Origin: CAZHCA01 sp964530825
GTDB lineage: Bacteria > Bacteroidota > Bacteroidia > Chitinophagales > Saprospiraceae
Reading direction: 5' to 3'
Length of the DNA: 64,000 nt
Assembly: GCA_964530825.1 (NCBI GenBank)
Contig: CAZHCA010000003.1
Span: forward strand, 1-64,000
Shown here: positions 8,635 to 16,111 of the stretch, piece after piece
How the letters are laid out: every line of letters begins with the position of its first letter
Numbering within the stretch: position 1 is the first letter of the stretch
Made by a program: the position numbers and the translations under genes
Notes under the pieces: model-generated
Told to the model about the DNA's origin: nothing
Seen by the model: only the letters and a program-made list of their open reading frames with translations
Databases searched by the model: none

Positions 8635-9921
8635 TTAGATGAGTTCCCACTTTGCGTTCACTGCAATTAAACCATTAATTAAAGTTCGTTGATAATTGTA
8701 GACTAGCCCATCTGAGACAGTAATTTGAGCAGCATTTTCCACACGATCAATAAAGGCAGCATTATTCTTAACGATATCACAATCGAAATAATACATCCCT
8801 GGCTTAAAGGGGATGCTTTGAACACTAAACTCAATCGATCGGTGCTTACATATTTCCTCATGAGAAAATAGCTTACCAATTAAATGGTTTTGGTGACAAA
8901 AAATGTATTCTCCTTTTTCATTATACATATTCAATGAAAAATGACATGCGGAAAAATCAAAAGATTCATCAAATATTTCGTATCTAAGCCTTACCCTCAA
9001 GTCCTCTCCCTGAGGAATCGCTTCTATCTCTTTGCCTTTTTTATCAAAAAAATTAATCGCTTGAAATCGTAATTGGCCATTTCCCTGCCTATCCTTTCGG
9101 GAGCCCAATTCACGTTTCGATAATCCGCTACCTATATTGAGGTATTTATCAATTGCTTCACCCGTATCTCCCTGGAAAAAAGTTTCTCCTGAATCAAGTA
9201 CCATTGACCTATTACAAAGTCGCCGCACACTTCCCATATTATGACTAACAAAAAGCACCGTCCGCCCGCCTTCTGTACTCACCTCCTGCATCTTCCCAAT
9301 CGCTTTCTTCTGGAATTCGGCATCCCCTACGGCCAGTACTTCATCTACGATCAGGATTTCCGGCTCCAGGTGGGCGGCCACGGCGAAGCCCAGGCGCACC
9401 ATCATGCCCGAGGAGTAGCGCTTGACGGGCGTATCCAGGTAGCGCTCCACGCCGGCGAAGGCCACGATCTCGTCCAGCTTGGCTTTCACTTCGGCTTTGG
9501 TCATACCCAGGATGGTGCCGTTGAGGTAGATATTCTCGCGTCCGGTCAGCTCGGGGTGGAAGCCGGTGCCTACTTCGAGCAGGGAGGCGATACGGCCTTT
9601 GGCTTTGATGGCCCCGGTGGTAGGGCCGGTCACTTTGGAGAGGATCTTGAGTAGGGTACTCTTCCCCGCTCCGTTTTTACCGATGATGCCGAGCACTTCG
9701 CCTTCTTTCACTTCGAAGTTGATGTCCTTGAGGGCCCAGACGTATTCGCTTTGGCCTTTGGAGGCGCGGTCGTTGGTCTCCCCGATCTTGAGGTAGGGGT
9801 CTTCTTTGCCGCGTACGCGGTGCCACCAGCGGTTGAGGTCGTGCGAGAGGGTGCCGGTGCCGACCTGCCCGAGGCGGTATTGTTTGGAGAGGTTTTCGAC
9901 TTTGATGACGGTTTTTGACAT
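8635..9921 (-). CDS. wzt: ABC transporter ATP-binding protein, O-antigen/capsule export (Wzt type)
   Basis: A 428-residue ATPase that powers export of a finished lipid-linked polysaccharide with the permease Wzm. Walker A GKNGAGKST is at residues 81-89, the signature YSSGM at 169-173, Walker B ILIVDE at 189-194 and the switch His in SHN at 226-228. Residues from about 270 form the extra C-terminal domain that in Wzt proteins recognises the glycan's terminal modification. The gene is a composition mosaic: by hand count 44 of 60 bases are G+C at 9361-9420 but only 20 of 60 at 8641-8700, with the break near 9240. The permease lies 2.3 kb upstream, separated by toxin-type cassettes. Confidence 0.92.
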   Translation of the reverse strand: MSKTVIKVENLSKQYRLGQVGTGTLSHDLNRWWHRVRGKEDPYLKIGETNDRASKGQSEYVWALKDINFEVKEGEVLGIIGKNGAGKSTLLKILSKVTGPTTGAIKAKGRIASLLEVGTGFHPELTGRENIYLNGTILGMTKAEVKAKLDEIVAFAGVERYLDTPVKRYSSGMMVRLGFAVAAHLEPEILIVDEVLAVGDAEFQKKAIGKMQEVSTEGGRTVLFVSHNMGSVRRLCNRSMVLDSGETFFQGDTGEAIDKYLNIGSGLSKRELGSRKDRQGNGQLRFQAINFFDKKGKEIEAIPQGEDLRVRLRYEIFDESFDFSACHFSLNMYNEKGEYIFCHQNHLIGKLFSHEEICKHRSIEFSVQSIPFKPGMYYFDCDIVKNNAAFIDRVENAAQITVSDGLVYNYQRTLINGLIAVNAKWELI

Positions 9922-9953
9922 ATTGCTTTTTTACCCCTTAGATGCGCTAAGAT

Positions 9954-9998
9954 TTTGGCGTGTATTTTTGGCGTGGAGGAGTTGAGTTTGGCGTGTAT
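9954..9998. repeat. Three direct copies of TTTGGCGTG
   Basis: Copies start at 9954, 9967 and 9987; the first and third extend to TTTGGCGTGTAT. They lie in the 120 bp between the wzt start and the vapC stop. Purpose unknown; could be slipped-strand repeats left by the insertion of the cassettes upstream. Confidence 0.5.
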
Positions 9999-10041
9999 AA
10001 GAGGATGAGATAGTAGTATCTCCTACACTTTTACACTTGAT

Positions 10042-10467
10042 TTATGACAAAAACTCGTTATGCTCTTTTTCTCTCCAATTTTCGATTTGGATTCCCTCAA
10101 TTCTTGATTGGTGTTTTATATTTCCTGTCACTAGTGTATATCCATATTTAACCGCTGTGACTCCAATTAACAAGTCAAAGTCGGGTAAACGGGTCCCGGC
10201 TTTTTCTAGCCTTAATCTTTCCTGACTGTATAATTCGATTACACTCGATATTGGAATTACCTTAAAGGACGATTTTACCCGTTCAACGTTTTTCATTTCC
10301 CTCTCCTGATTGGAACTTTTTAAAGCGCCATATGTAATTTCAGCAGTAGAGATTTCGGAGACGAAACAATTCTGTAATCCTACTGACTTAAACTTTTTAT
10401 TCAGGTTGAATCTGCCTTTGAAGAAATCAATGAGTATATCAGTATCGATTATGTATGAAGAAGCCAT
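10042..10467 (-). CDS. PIN-domain toxin, VapC type
   Basis: A 141-residue PIN-domain protein, expected to be an Mg-dependent RNase that blocks translation when its antitoxin is lost. Acidic residues sit where the family has them: IIDTDILIDFF at residues 6-16, Glu in STAEITYGA at about 41-49, and Asp in DFDLLIGVTA near 97-106, followed by LVTGN. Its ATG overlaps the antitoxin stop by one base (TAATG), the usual toxin-antitoxin coupling. It sits inside the split wzm-wzt pair, away from any related function, which fits a stability cassette. Confidence 0.8.
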   Translation of the reverse strand: MASSYIIDTDILIDFFKGRFNLNKKFKSVGLQNCFVSEISTAEITYGALKSSNQEREMKNVERVKSSFKVIPISSVIELYSQERLRLEKAGTRLPDFDLLIGVTAVKYGYTLVTGNIKHQSRIEGIQIENWREKEHNEFLS

Positions 10468-10736
10468 TATCCGTTCAGATTGATGTCACGGTCTGAGATC
10501 GTACGATCAATAATGGATTCTTCGGTTAGTTCTTCTTCATTTTTCCAAATTCCAAAAAGCTCATCAATTACTTGATCTTCCGAAGATTCCTGTTGATCAA
10601 TATTTTTCTGTTCTACTCCTTTTTTTAGCTCCTGGGTAAACTGATTAAGCACCTCAATTTTGCTTTTGAAGTCCAATTTCCGAAAGAATTGCACTAGTTG
10701 CTCTATGGTCATTTCTTTCATCCTATCATTTTTCAA
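10467..10736 (-). CDS. Probable antitoxin partner of the PIN-domain toxin
   Basis: An 89-residue acidic protein upstream of, and one base overlapping, the PIN toxin. The first half (residues 8-45) is helical with regularly spaced hydrophobic residues; the C-terminus is acidic with the pattern LFGIWKNEEELTEESIIDRTISDRD. That end resembles the toxin-wrapping tails of antitoxins in Bacteroidota and cyanobacteria that carry a G-x-W motif. No named DNA-binding domain can be assigned. Function as an antitoxin is inferred from gene order and size. Confidence 0.6.
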   Translation of the reverse strand: MKNDRMKEMTIEQLVQFFRKLDFKSKIEVLNQFTQELKKGVEQKNIDQQESSEDQVIDELFGIWKNEEELTEESIIDRTISDRDINLNG

Positions 10737-10814
10737 TAATCTACAATAATATGCTTGACTACTCCTACACGTCTAAACTTCAACCCTGTGAAATGCCGTA
10801 GGCAAAGCATCGCT

Positions 10815-11003
10815 CTATTTCAAAGGGTAAACTCCTAAACTTCTCAATTCGGTAGCTTTTTTCAGGGCATCTTTGTCCGGGAATCCTACTTGAGCTAGTC
10901 ACAGGCTATCCATTGTAATCACATCATGGCCTGCTTCCCGCAAAAGTTCCACAGTAGCTTTACTGAAGTTTTCATCGGCCAATAGCAAATGAAACCCAGC
11001 CAT
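10815..11003 (-). pseudogene. Broken DUF5615 (PIN-like) toxin
   Basis: From an ATG at 11003 that overlaps the stop of the DUF433 gene, the frame reads LLLADENFSKATVELLREAG, then HDVITMDSL, then an in-frame TGA at 10899-10901, then LAQVGFPDKDALKKATEL, and ends in TAG at 10815-10817. This is the DUF5615 family pattern (ADENF, GHDV, G-x-PD-x-x-AL-x-x-A), but it is interrupted by a nonsense codon. The last catalytic strand, usually followed by a TxN motif, is replaced by unrelated sequence. The toxin is therefore dead while its DUF433 partner is intact. Confidence 0.82.
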
Positions 11004-11368
11004 TATAATTCCTTGAGTTCCTGTTCCTGTTCCTGTGAATCCTGTTCAATCTCAGCCCGATGTCCGGCATAATAGCGCATAGCGTTCGTTAGGTCCTCAG
11101 CGGTCAGACCTGGAAAATCTTGTAGAACTTCCAGATCACTGGCTCCTGATGCTTTGGCTTCTACAATTGTCCATACAGGTATTCTGGTATCTCGAATACG
11201 AGCTCGACCACCGCATACCCCGGGCGTATGCCGGATACCCAATTCTGGCACATTCATTAAAGCCACCATTTGGGCCAGGATTTGTGCACGCTCTTCTGGT
11301 GTTAAATCACCAATGAGGGTGCTTACTTGCTCTAGCTTTGACATTTTCTTCTTTTTTATAAAATACAC
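11003..11368 (-). CDS. DUF433 domain-containing protein (antitoxin-like)
   Basis: A protein of 113-121 residues. GVCGGRARIRDTRIPVWTIV followed by EVLQDFPGLTAEDLTNAMRYYAGHRAEI is the DUF433 signature, a winged-helix domain usually encoded directly upstream of a DUF5615 PIN-like toxin. That arrangement is kept here, with TAATG overlap, but the toxin is a pseudogene. An internal ATG at 11344 (MSKLEQVS) is a better start than 11368, because the first eight codons are lysine-rich and the family begins about there. It may now be an orphan antitoxin. Confidence 0.82.
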   Translation of the reverse strand: MYFIKKKKMSKLEQVSTLIGDLTPEERAQILAQMVALMNVPELGIRHTPGVCGGRARIRDTRIPVWTIVEAKASGASDLEVLQDFPGLTAEDLTNAMRYYAGHRAEIEQDSQEQEQELKEL

Positions 11369-11383
11369 CTACTTGGGTTTCAA

Positions 11384-11481
11384 GGGTAAAGGTTAAAGTT
11401 CCCAAGGTTAAAGTTCTCAAGGTTAAAGTTCCCAAGGTTAAAGGTTAAAGGAGCAAAGGTTAAAGTTCCCAAGGTTAAAGG
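11384..11481. repeat. Tandem array of AAGGTTAAAG-type units
   Basis: About six imperfect copies of a 10-15 bp unit (AAGGTTAAAGTTCCC and shorter AAGGTTAAAG forms) lie directly 3' of the four-helix-bundle gene. The same core occurs in the opposite orientation (CTTTAACCTT) on the other side of that gene. Confidence 0.85.
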
Positions 11482-11484
11482 GGG

Positions 11485-11889
11485 TTACCTCTTTTTCGAT
11501 ACTTTGGCATAGATGGAGCCTAATATTTTCTTGATTTCTCCACCCTCTTTTTCTAAGGGCTTCCAGGGTTCATTTTTGTCCAGGGTTGCTATAATAATTC
11601 GCAGCCAATAATGGGCTTCCCGGGCTTCTTTAAGGCATATCCCTATTTTATTGGCAAAATCTGCTTTGGATACAGCTGCTTGTGCTTCTTCGTAATTAGC
11701 TCCGACAGAGGAGGCTGCCTTTACCAATTGATAAACAATAACGCTGTACTCCTTACTATCGGGTAAGGTCCTCACCTGTCGAATCACACCCACCGCAAAT
11801 GAAAAGAAACGCTCTGAAAGCTTGTACGGCTTCTCAGGTTCTCCTACAAGATCAAGGTATTCATCACGCTGCACGTAAGGCTTATCCAT
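11485..11889 (-). CDS. Four-helix-bundle protein (S23 / 23S rRNA IVP family)
   Basis: A 134-residue protein of the small four-helix-bundle family first seen encoded in intervening sequences of 23S rRNA and related to Avd of diversity-generating retroelements. The family pattern is clear: RFFSFAVGVIRQVRTLP, YVIVYQLVKAASSVGANYEEA-like central helix, then KIGICLKEAREAHYWLRII. The molecular function is unknown for free-standing copies. It is bracketed on both sides by short repeat arrays in inverted orientation and sits between the two halves of an ABC exporter, which fits a mobile cassette. No reverse transcriptase or template repeat was seen nearby. Confidence 0.83.
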   Translation of the reverse strand: MDKPYVQRDEYLDLVGEPEKPYKLSERFFSFAVGVIRQVRTLPDSKEYSVIVYQLVKAASSVGANYEEAQAAVSKADFANKIGICLKEAREAHYWLRIIIATLDKNEPWKPLEKEGGEIKKILGSIYAKVSKKR

Positions 11890-11892
11890 TTC

Positions 11893-12215
11893 TACTTTAA
11901 CCCTTCCACTTTACCCTTTCTACTTTAACCTTTAACCTTCCTACTTTAACCTTCCCACTTTGACTTTCCCACTTTAACCTTTAACCTTCCCACTTTACCC
12001 TTTACCCTTTCTACTTTAACCTTCNNNNNNNNNNNNNNNNNNNNNNNNNNNNNNNNNNNNNNNNNNNNNNNNNNNNNNNNNNNNNNNNNNNNNNNNNNNN
12101 NNNNNNNNNNNNNNNNNNNNNNNNCCACTTTAACCTTCCCACTTTAACCTTCCCACTTTAACCTTCCCACTTTAACCTTCCCACTTTAACCTTTCTACTT
12201 TCCACTTTAACCTTG
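11893..12215. repeat. Tandem array of CCCACTTTAACCTT units
   Basis: Imperfect 14-bp units (CCCACTTTAACCTT with variants ACCCTTT and TTCTAC) fill nearly all the space between the four-helix-bundle gene and the wzm stop. The array is broken by the assembly gap, and near-perfect copies resume right after it at 12125. Its core is the reverse complement of the core of the array at 11384-11481. No gene lies here. Confidence 0.9.
12025..12124. other. Assembly gap (100 N)
   Basis: Exactly 100 N, the usual placeholder for a scaffold join of unknown size. It falls inside the repeat array, so the array broke the assembly. Its true length, and whether anything else lies inside it, cannot be known from this sequence. 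Confidence 0.99.
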
Positions 12216-12216
12216 A

Positions 12217-13095
12217 CTAAACCGTGTCCATAAAATTTTTCTCCGTCCTGTTGAAGATGGCGATGCCGGCTAACAGAATGACGATCATAAAGCCGGCGCT
12301 GTAGGCCAGATAGCCCCAATCGAAGGTACCTTTGCCGAGGATGCTGTACTTAAAGGTTTCGATGACGGCCGTCATGGGGTTGAGGGCGGCCAGCCATTGG
12401 TATTGGTCGGGCACTTCGCTGAGCGGGTAGATGACCGGGGTAGCGTACATAGCTAATTGTACACCGAAGGTTAGAAGGAAAACCAGGTCGCGGTACTTGG
12501 TGGTCATACTGGTAAAGATCAATCCGAAGCCGAGGCCCAGTCCCGCCAGGATGACAACCAGTAGCGGGAAGAGGGCGATAGTGGCGTTGGGCTGCACCGG
12601 TACGCCCCGCAGCACAAAGTATACGTAAAAGCCGATGAACAGCAGCAGCTGAATGCCGTACTTGAGTAAGCTGGTGGTGACGATCGACAGGGGCACCACC
12701 AAGCGAGGGAAATAGACCTTCCCGAAGATATTTTGATTGTCCTTGAAGGTCGTCGCGGTTTTGTTGAGGCATTCGGCGAAGTAGTTCCAGTTGGTCACAC
12801 CGGCCAGGTAGAAGAGCATGGGCGGGATACCGTCGGTGGAGATCCCCGCCAGGTTGCCGAAGACCACGGTAAACATAATGGTGGTCAGCAGGGGCTGAAT
12901 AAAATACCAAAGCGGCCCCAAGATGGTCTGTTTGTATTCGGCGACCACATTGCGCCGCACAAAGAGGGTGAGCAGGTCGCGGTAGCGCCATACTTCTTTC
13001 AGGTTGAGGTCAAAGAGGTGCTTACGCGGGGTGATGACGACGTCCCATTGCTCGTCCATCTCGGCGATAGCCGTTGTTGTGCTGGTTGCGTTCAT
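12217..13095 (-). CDS. wzm: ABC transporter permease, polysaccharide export (Wzm type)
   Basis: A 292-residue ABC-2 type permease with about six membrane segments. A cytoplasmic N-terminus (about 40 residues, including the amphipathic VWRYRDLLTLFVRRNVVAEY) precedes the conserved QTILGPLWYFIQPLL, and the C-terminal segment ends NRTEKNFMDTV. This matches the capsule/O-antigen exporter permease that forms the channel paired with the Wzt ATPase. The partner gene wzt is 2.3 kb downstream instead of adjacent, because the VapBC-like, DUF433/DUF5615 and four-helix cassettes intervene. The codon use is GC-rich, like wzc and unlike the distal glycosyltransferases. Confidence 0.9.
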   Translation of the reverse strand: MNATSTTTAIAEMDEQWDVVITPRKHLFDLNLKEVWRYRDLLTLFVRRNVVAEYKQTILGPLWYFIQPLLTTIMFTVVFGNLAGISTDGIPPMLFYLAGVTNWNYFAECLNKTATTFKDNQNIFGKVYFPRLVVPLSIVTTSLLKYGIQLLLFIGFYVYFVLRGVPVQPNATIALFPLLVVILAGLGLGFGLIFTSMTTKYRDLVFLLTFGVQLAMYATPVIYPLSEVPDQYQWLAALNPMTAVIETFKYSILGKGTFDWGYLAYSAGFMIVILLAGIAIFNRTEKNFMDTV

Positions 13096-13231
13096 TTTTA
13101 GCTTAGAAATCCAGTAATTTTCAGGAATTAGCAGGTTTTAGACGCTGTGGCTCTTTTTTGAGGTTTTACTACAGCGTTGTATAGCGTTTTTACCCCTGAG
13201 ACGGTAAGAAAGTAATCATCCACCTTCCGTA

Positions 13232-15592
13232 CTAAAAAATCCGCCAGCGTTTTGGCTTTCGCTCCTCCTCGTAGTATCCTTCGCCGTACCCGTAGCCATA
13301 TCCGAAGCCGTAGCCCCCGTACCCGTAGATGCTACTGGCTCGGATGCCGTTGAGTACGATGCCCATGTTGGGCAGTTTCTTTTTGGCGTAGACATCCTGC
13401 ACCCCTTCCAGCAGTTGGAAGGTAGTGCGCCCGTAGCGGGTCACGATGATGCTCAGGTTGGCCTGCTCGCCCAACAGCAGGGCATCGGTGACGAGGCCCA
13501 GGGGGCTAGTATCGACCAGGATGTGGTCGTAGCGGTCGCGCAGGTCGGCGAAGAGCTGGTCTACGCGATCGCTGGTGAGCAGGTCGGCCGGGTTGGGCGG
13601 TATGGGGCCGCAGTCGAGGTAGTCGATGTGGTCGTACCCGGGCACGGGCCGTAGGAGGGCATCAAGTGTATCCTCGCCCGCCAGGTAGTTGGTCACCCCC
13701 AGGGGGCTGCGCTGCCCGTTCAGGTATTCGCTCAGCTTGGGCTTGCGCAGGTCCATGCCCAGCAGTAGCACCCGCCGCCCGCTCAGGGCCAGGCTCAGGC
13801 CAAGGTTGATGGTCACGAAGCTCTTGCCCTCGCCCGATACGCTACTGGTCACCAGGATCACCTGGTCGCCCTTACCACCGGCCAGGTAGTTGAGGTTGGT
13901 GCGCAGCAGGCGAAAAAGCTCGGCAACAGCCGAGCGGCTGCCCGATTTGACCGCTACCGGGTCCCGCTTGCTGGCCAGGGAAATGCTGCCCAGGAAAGGT
14001 GCGTTAGTCGCCTGTTGCAGGTGCTCCTTGGTGTAGATCTTGTTGTCGAAGCTGTGCCAGAGAAAAATGAGGCCACCCGGCAGCAACAGGCCCAGGACCA
14101 ATGCGAATAAGTACACGCGTCCCGGAGAGGGGTATACCTGCCCTGCATTGGTCGGCGGATTCAGGATGCGCGAGTTGGAGGTCTGGGCGGCAATACTCAG
14201 GGCCGTTTCTTCCCGCTTCTGCAGCAAGTACAGGAAAAGCTGCTCCTTGATCTGCTGCTGACGCATGATCTGCAATAGTTCGCGCTCGCTGCCCGGTATG
14301 CTGCTGATCTGCTCCTCGAGGGGGCGCAGGCGCTCGCGCAGGGCGCCGCGGCGTTCGGCCAGCTCGCTGCGCACGGTGCGTATGCTCAGCTCAATGCCCG
14401 AGCGCAGGTAGTCGAGGCGCTCCTCGTAAGTGTTGACGGCCGGATTTTGAGCAGTGGCCGCCTCCAGAAATTGCTCGCGCTCGAAAAGCACACTGTTGTA
14501 CTCTTGCAACAGGGTACTCAGGGCGGCGGGCAGGATCTCGGAGGTCAGGGGCAGGGGCTGGTACTGGTTGGCCTTGTCGGAGATGATGCCCTCAATATTG
14601 TCGAGCAGGGCCAGTTTGAGGTCGAGCTCCATCAGTTGGTCTTCGACCTGCTGGACCTGGGCCAGGTAGTTGCCGGCCCGTTCGCCCACGTCGACCGGCA
14701 GGTCGCGGTCGCGGCGGAAGCCCTCCACGTCTTTCTCCACATCGTACAGCTCCTGGGTGATGAAGTTGAGGCGCTCATCGATGAAGGCCAGGGTTTGCTC
14801 GCCCGATCGATTTTTGTTTTCTACGATGCTCTCATCGTAAGCCTGGATGATGCCTTTGATCACGTCGACCGCCTTCTCGGGCACCGGCTCGCGCATCGAG
14901 ATATTGAGCACATTGGAGTAATCGACATTGGTCAGGTTGAGCTTACCGGCATATTTGCGGGCGGTTTGCTGGGGCTGCCGCACCTTAATCTGGTGGGTGA
15001 CGCCCGGCCGTACCTCCCGGCCCGGGAGCAGCTCCAGGGTGAATTGTACTCCTGCGTGCGTGAAGGGGATGCCAAAGCGACAGAGCAAGGTATCGCCCTC
15101 GCCCCGCAGCAGGACGAAGTCGTCGTTGTCGAGGGTGCGAATGCGCAGGGTACGCCCGTAGGCTTGGGGCATACTGTCGGCTTCCAGCCGGAAGGGGCTG
15201 TAGGGATACATCTCGCTGGTCTTGATTCGGCCTTCGGTGTAATAGCTAATGTGCAGGTCCAGGCTGTCGACGACCCGCTGCATCAGGGTCGACGACTTGA
15301 GCACCTGCAGATCGTTAGTGATCGTCGACCGGCCCTGGAAGCCCAGATCCCGCGCGATGATCTGCTCCGAGATCGGCTGCTGGGCGTCTTCGTTGATCAG
15401 CACCGAGCCCTTCACCTCGTAGATGGTGGTGGCATAACGTAGATGCACCCACGCGCCGAAAAGGCCCAGGGCTAAGCCGATCGCCAGCCAGTACCAGTTG
15501 CGCAGGAAAAGGAAAAAAAGAGTGCGCAGGTTGAACTTGTCGCTGTCAAAAGCGGCATGGGTAGGTTGACCGTTGGGGGAGTAGTCTGTCAT
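13232..15592 (-). CDS. Wzc-like polysaccharide tyrosine autokinase / chain-length regulator
   Basis: A 786-residue inner-membrane protein. A Wzz domain spans residues 20-500, with membrane segments near 30-48 and about 490-512. A large periplasmic coiled-coil region lies between them (GNYLAQVQQVEDQLMELDLK region). The cytoplasmic BY-kinase follows: Walker A SSVSGEGKSFVTINL, Walker A' LLLGMDLRKPKL, Walker B HILVDTSPLG. The last 33 residues are a tyrosine/glycine-rich tail (YGYGGYGFGYGYGYGEGYY then EEERK), the expected autophosphorylation cluster. It works with the Wza-like lipoprotein and is probably dephosphorylated by the PHP-type phosphatase encoded at 16989-17750. Confidence 0.9.
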   Translation of the reverse strand: MTDYSPNGQPTHAAFDSDKFNLRTLFFLFLRNWYWLAIGLALGLFGAWVHLRYATTIYEVKGSVLINEDAQQPISEQIIARDLGFQGRSTITNDLQVLKSSTLMQRVVDSLDLHISYYTEGRIKTSEMYPYSPFRLEADSMPQAYGRTLRIRTLDNDDFVLLRGEGDTLLCRFGIPFTHAGVQFTLELLPGREVRPGVTHQIKVRQPQQTARKYAGKLNLTNVDYSNVLNISMREPVPEKAVDVIKGIIQAYDESIVENKNRSGEQTLAFIDERLNFITQELYDVEKDVEGFRRDRDLPVDVGERAGNYLAQVQQVEDQLMELDLKLALLDNIEGIISDKANQYQPLPLTSEILPAALSTLLQEYNSVLFEREQFLEAATAQNPAVNTYEERLDYLRSGIELSIRTVRSELAERRGALRERLRPLEEQISSIPGSERELLQIMRQQQIKEQLFLYLLQKREETALSIAAQTSNSRILNPPTNAGQVYPSPGRVYLFALVLGLLLPGGLIFLWHSFDNKIYTKEHLQQATNAPFLGSISLASKRDPVAVKSGSRSAVAELFRLLRTNLNYLAGGKGDQVILVTSSVSGEGKSFVTINLGLSLALSGRRVLLLGMDLRKPKLSEYLNGQRSPLGVTNYLAGEDTLDALLRPVPGYDHIDYLDCGPIPPNPADLLTSDRVDQLFADLRDRYDHILVDTSPLGLVTDALLLGEQANLSIIVTRYGRTTFQLLEGVQDVYAKKKLPNMGIVLNGIRASSIYGYGGYGFGYGYGYGEGYYEEERKPKRWRIF

Positions 15593-15596
15593 TATT

Positions 15597-15658
15597 TTAC
15601 CACGGAGGACACAAAGGGAAAAAGATGGAAACAGAGAACCACAGCAGACACAGGGATT
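15597..15658. repeat. Left imperfect inverted repeat around the GxxExxY gene
   Basis: ACCACGGAGGACACAAAGGG at 15599-15618 and a second related copy, ACCACAGCAGACACAGGG, at about 15641-15658. Their reverse complement matches the right-hand repeat. They begin 5 bp from the wzc start codon. Confidence 0.65.
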
Positions 15659-15725
15659 TTATGGATATTATTTTTTAAATAAATTACATTTAGTCAGCTT
15701 ACAACATTATCAGCGTCCGTTCTCA

Positions 15726-16103
15726 ATGGATGATCAGGAATTATCTGGTATAGTGCTTAATGCTGTTTTCAAAGTCCATTCTCATCTGGGGCCACGACTA
15801 TTTGAAGGTGCTTATCAAAAGTGCTTGGTTTATGGATTGGCCGCAAGGGGCTTAAGTTTGGAAGTTAAAAAAAGAATCACCCTAATTAATGAGAAAGTCA
15901 AACTACATCATGCCTTTCGAATCGCCATTTTGGCAGAAAACAGTCTGATAATAGAATTGAAAGCGGTAGACCAATTACGGCCAGTCCATACAGCTTAATT
16001 ATTAAGTTATCTCAAATTAACTAATCTTCGGTTTGGCTTCCTCCTAAATTTTAAAGCTGTCCGACTAAGAGATGGAATACGACGCATCGCCACTGGCTAT
16101 TAA
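15726..16103 (+). pseudogene. GxxExxY family protein interrupted by a stop codon
   Basis: The frame encodes a GxxExxY-family protein: LNAVFKVHSHLGPRLFEGAY carries the name-giving motif (here G-P-R-L-F-E-G-A-Y) and LIIELKAVDQLRPVHTA the conserved IxELK segment. A TAA at 15996-15998 stands where the family has Gln after VHTA. The same frame then continues to the true end: LLSYLKLTNLRFGFLLNF, KAVRLRDGIRRI, TAA at 16101-16103, 125 residues in all. So one CAA-to-TAA type change has split it. It is the only plus-strand gene in the first 24 kb and sits between wza and wzc. Function of the family is unknown. Confidence 0.85.
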
Positions 16104-16111
16104 CTAAATCA

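Noticed and set aside
11485..11889. Diversity-generating retroelement (four-helix-bundle protein as Avd)
   Set aside because: No reverse transcriptase and no template/variable repeat pair nearby; the family also exists as free-standing genes.
11384..12215. CRISPR array
   Set aside because: Repeat units are 10-15 bp in direct tandem without unique spacers, and there are no cas genes.
14447..15442. 331-codon plus-strand frame opposite wzc
   Set aside because: Antisense shadow of the well-supported, GC-rich autokinase gene; the translation has no recognisable domain.
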